From: Epiperipatus broadwayi
Lineage: Eukaryota > Onychophora > Udeonychophora > Euonychophora > Peripatidae
Assembly: GCA_028023455.1 (NCBI GenBank)
Contig: JAQFVV010012547.1
Location: 1 to 64,000, forward strand
DNA length: 64,000 nucleotides
Direction of reading: 5' to 3'
The notes under the pieces were generated by a model. The model saw only the letters and a list, made by a program, of their open reading frames with translations. It did not search any database and had not been told where the DNA came from. The translations under genes and the position numbers were made by a program. How positions within the stretch are numbered: the stretch's first letter is position 1; the number at the start of each line of letters is the position of its first letter. Shown here piece after piece: positions 62,251-64,000 of this stretch.

Positions 62251-64000
62251 TGAACCTGATTGAAATCCGATTCAATTGCGTTATCGAAAAAAAGAAATTT
62301 ACTAAGCTTTTAAGTTTCATTAAACGTAAGGTTTAAATTTCATTATTATTTAAACAGAATGCGTATATCAAAATACTCACGCAGTTATATGTAAAACGGA
62401 TTTTTTAAAAATGTTTATCGATTTATTTTAAAATAGTTTTCATATACCGCCTGTTTTTAAATCCATTTGATTTAAAAACAAGCTGGCTAGCTAATTGCAT
62501 TCCTGTTGCTTTTATTTTAATTATTGTAAACAATTTTATTAGCGGAGATTTGATTTTTTTATGTTGTTGTTCTCATTTCAATAAACCCTGGGTAGAATTC
62601 TTAGATAGATTGAGTGGGAGATTAATATTTGCCCTGCCTAAGGCGTAGAAATTGGACAACAAGTAAAGTGTTCGCGGGAAATGGAGCAACGTATAAATAG
62701 TCCCGAAAATTTGGAGTGTCAGTTAATTCGTTATTAGTTGATAGACAAGCTGTTTATCAAGTGAGAATTTATATCAGCGCGGACATTTAATTTCTTAAAG
62801 GACATCAGCTGTGATTAAATACTTTTGCCTACAACAAAATGAAAAATTCTATACTAGTTACCACCACCCGAATGGCTTGCTAACTCCACAAAAGACGGAT
62901 CCCTGACTTCCAAGTTTGCTCCAGTAATGCCTTGAACACCTAAAAGAAGCCGGAACCTCTCTACATCTACCTTGCTGCCTAAAGAACCTGAAAATGAACT
63001 TAAGTAAAAGTGCGCACTCTCCGTGAACATTGCTTTTACCGAAAGGTAATTATTTTCATTTTTATTCTTCCCAGGGTAAATTAGTTCTCATTAAATCTCC
63101 GCTCAATCTAACCACAAATATGTATTCTTAAATAAATATAGCCCCATATTTAATATTTGCTATGTTTTTCAATATTTTATAGTGTGTCTTAGAATCTTAG
63201 TTTTAAGATTCTAATTTGCTTTCCGTTTTGTTTAGTGGAGAGTGACGAGTGAGTTTTCTATTTTATGTAAGATTTTTATAAATGCTTTGGCAGTCGTGCT
63301 TTTAAAATGCCTACCTGTAATTATTTAGTATTTAATAATTAATTAATTTTATACTCTATGTTTGCCCTCTTGCTAAACCTCCAAAAATCTTTTGGCTGAC
63401 GACTTTATTGTCTGATTTTCGCAGGTGGAGATTTCGTTCTAAGATCTCTAAAAGTGGAAATTAGAGTTGTGTTTTTCTTTGTAATTTTATAAGTCGTCAG
63501 CAGGAAGATAAAATTTATCCTTTCGTTCTGCTAAAAGTGTTTACAACTTTTAAGATTTTCGTACTCCGTGCACTCTCTGATAGATTCATTTGTGTATTTA
63601 TTACGTGTGCTTTAAATTTATCAGAGCGTGTACTCAGAATTTGTTTGTAAGTTTATTTTCTTTTTGTTATTTGCTGGGACAGACGTAACTGTTTTTCTAA
63701 TCATTTACTTGTCTCTTATTGAGACCATTAATTATTAATTTTAAAGTAATTTTCGCCAATCGTTTGGCTGGGATTCACCAGTTTAATTGTTTCTTCATTT
63801 CATTGATATTTTTCGATTGTTCTTGGGTGGATCAATCGCCGTTATTTTAAACGTAGTAATTGGTGCAGCTCATACCGATATAAGGACATTCAAGGTCTGA
63901 CCAATTTTTTTTTAGATCTTGAACAGCTCATCGGCGCTGGATTCTTTGGTCTATTTCAGGGGCATAGGGATTAAATATCTGAAAGTGAAAACCAATGTTT
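62251..64000 (+). repeat. 3' LTR of the second LTR element, truncated by window end
   Basis: Begins TGAACCTGATTG and aligns to 58506-60255. Confidence 0.92.

Larger units (their letters stand above)
58506..64000 (+). mobile_element. LTR retrotransposon without pol, runs past window end
   Basis: Two direct copies, 58506 onward and 62251 onward, start TGAACCTGATTG and stay alignable for about 1750 bp until the window ends, so the right LTR is cut off. I count about 30 differences in about 1740 bases (under 2 percent), so it is older than the 9-17 kb element. The interior (about 60.6-62.25 kb, some 1.66 kb) holds one ORF and no RT, integrase or protease motif. It sits inside the LINE at 57740-58505. 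A TATA box in each LTR and the ORF both point to + orientation. Confidence 0.88.

Overview
This window is AT-rich eukaryotic nuclear DNA, most likely from an invertebrate animal with a large, repeat-filled genome. I judge it to be roughly three quarters A+T by eye. The reasons are a single spliced coding exon of a metazoan-type VPS13D gene, many decayed animal transposon families (APE-type LINEs, a Penelope-like element, piggyBac, Tigger/pogo, hAT) and two long-LTR retrotransposons. I cannot name the species. There is no sign of bacterial operons, CRISPR or rRNA.

Layout. 0.2-1.1 kb: 3' half of a dead LINE reverse transcriptase (+). 1.1-6.3 kb: AT-rich DNA with a purine-rich simple region and a CT microsatellite. 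6307-6410: first coding exon of a VPS13D-like gene (+), with a good acceptor and donor. No second exon was found by eye in the remaining 57 kb, so that DNA may be one very long, transposon-packed intron. 7.4-8.35 kb: another dead LINE (+).

9011-17088: a nearly complete, young LTR retrotransposon on the - strand with a 4-bp target duplication, about 2-kb LTRs and only a Gag-like ORF (no pol). 19.6 kb: a motif resembling part of a hammerhead core. 21.2-22.7 kb: decayed piggyBac transposase (-). 23.7-25.7 kb: decayed Penelope-like element with RT and GIY-YIG remnants (-). 25.9-26.9 kb: an LTR-like block. 27-33.6 kb: mostly featureless AT-rich DNA with a CT-rich tract.

33.6-36.2 kb: LTR-like sequence with several tandem repeats. 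39.2-40.6 kb: dead RTE/BovB-like LINE (+). 40.7-41.4 kb: internally deleted Tigger element (-). 44.8 kb: one unrecognised exon-like ORF. 46-49.2 kb: possible minus-strand LTR or transcription unit. 53.55-54.51 kb: deleted hAT element with a target duplication. 57.74-58.5 kb: LINE endonuclease domain (+), cut at 58505 by a second LTR element (58506 to beyond the window, +). That element carries about 2-kb LTRs and one 298-codon charged coiled-coil ORF of unknown identity.

The biology is mainly transposon ecology. Two pol-less LTR elements, one with almost identical LTRs, imply mobilisation by enzymes encoded elsewhere. Everything else coding, apart from the VPS13D exon and perhaps the 44.8-kb exon, is broken. 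All coordinates and identifications were made by reading, without alignment software.
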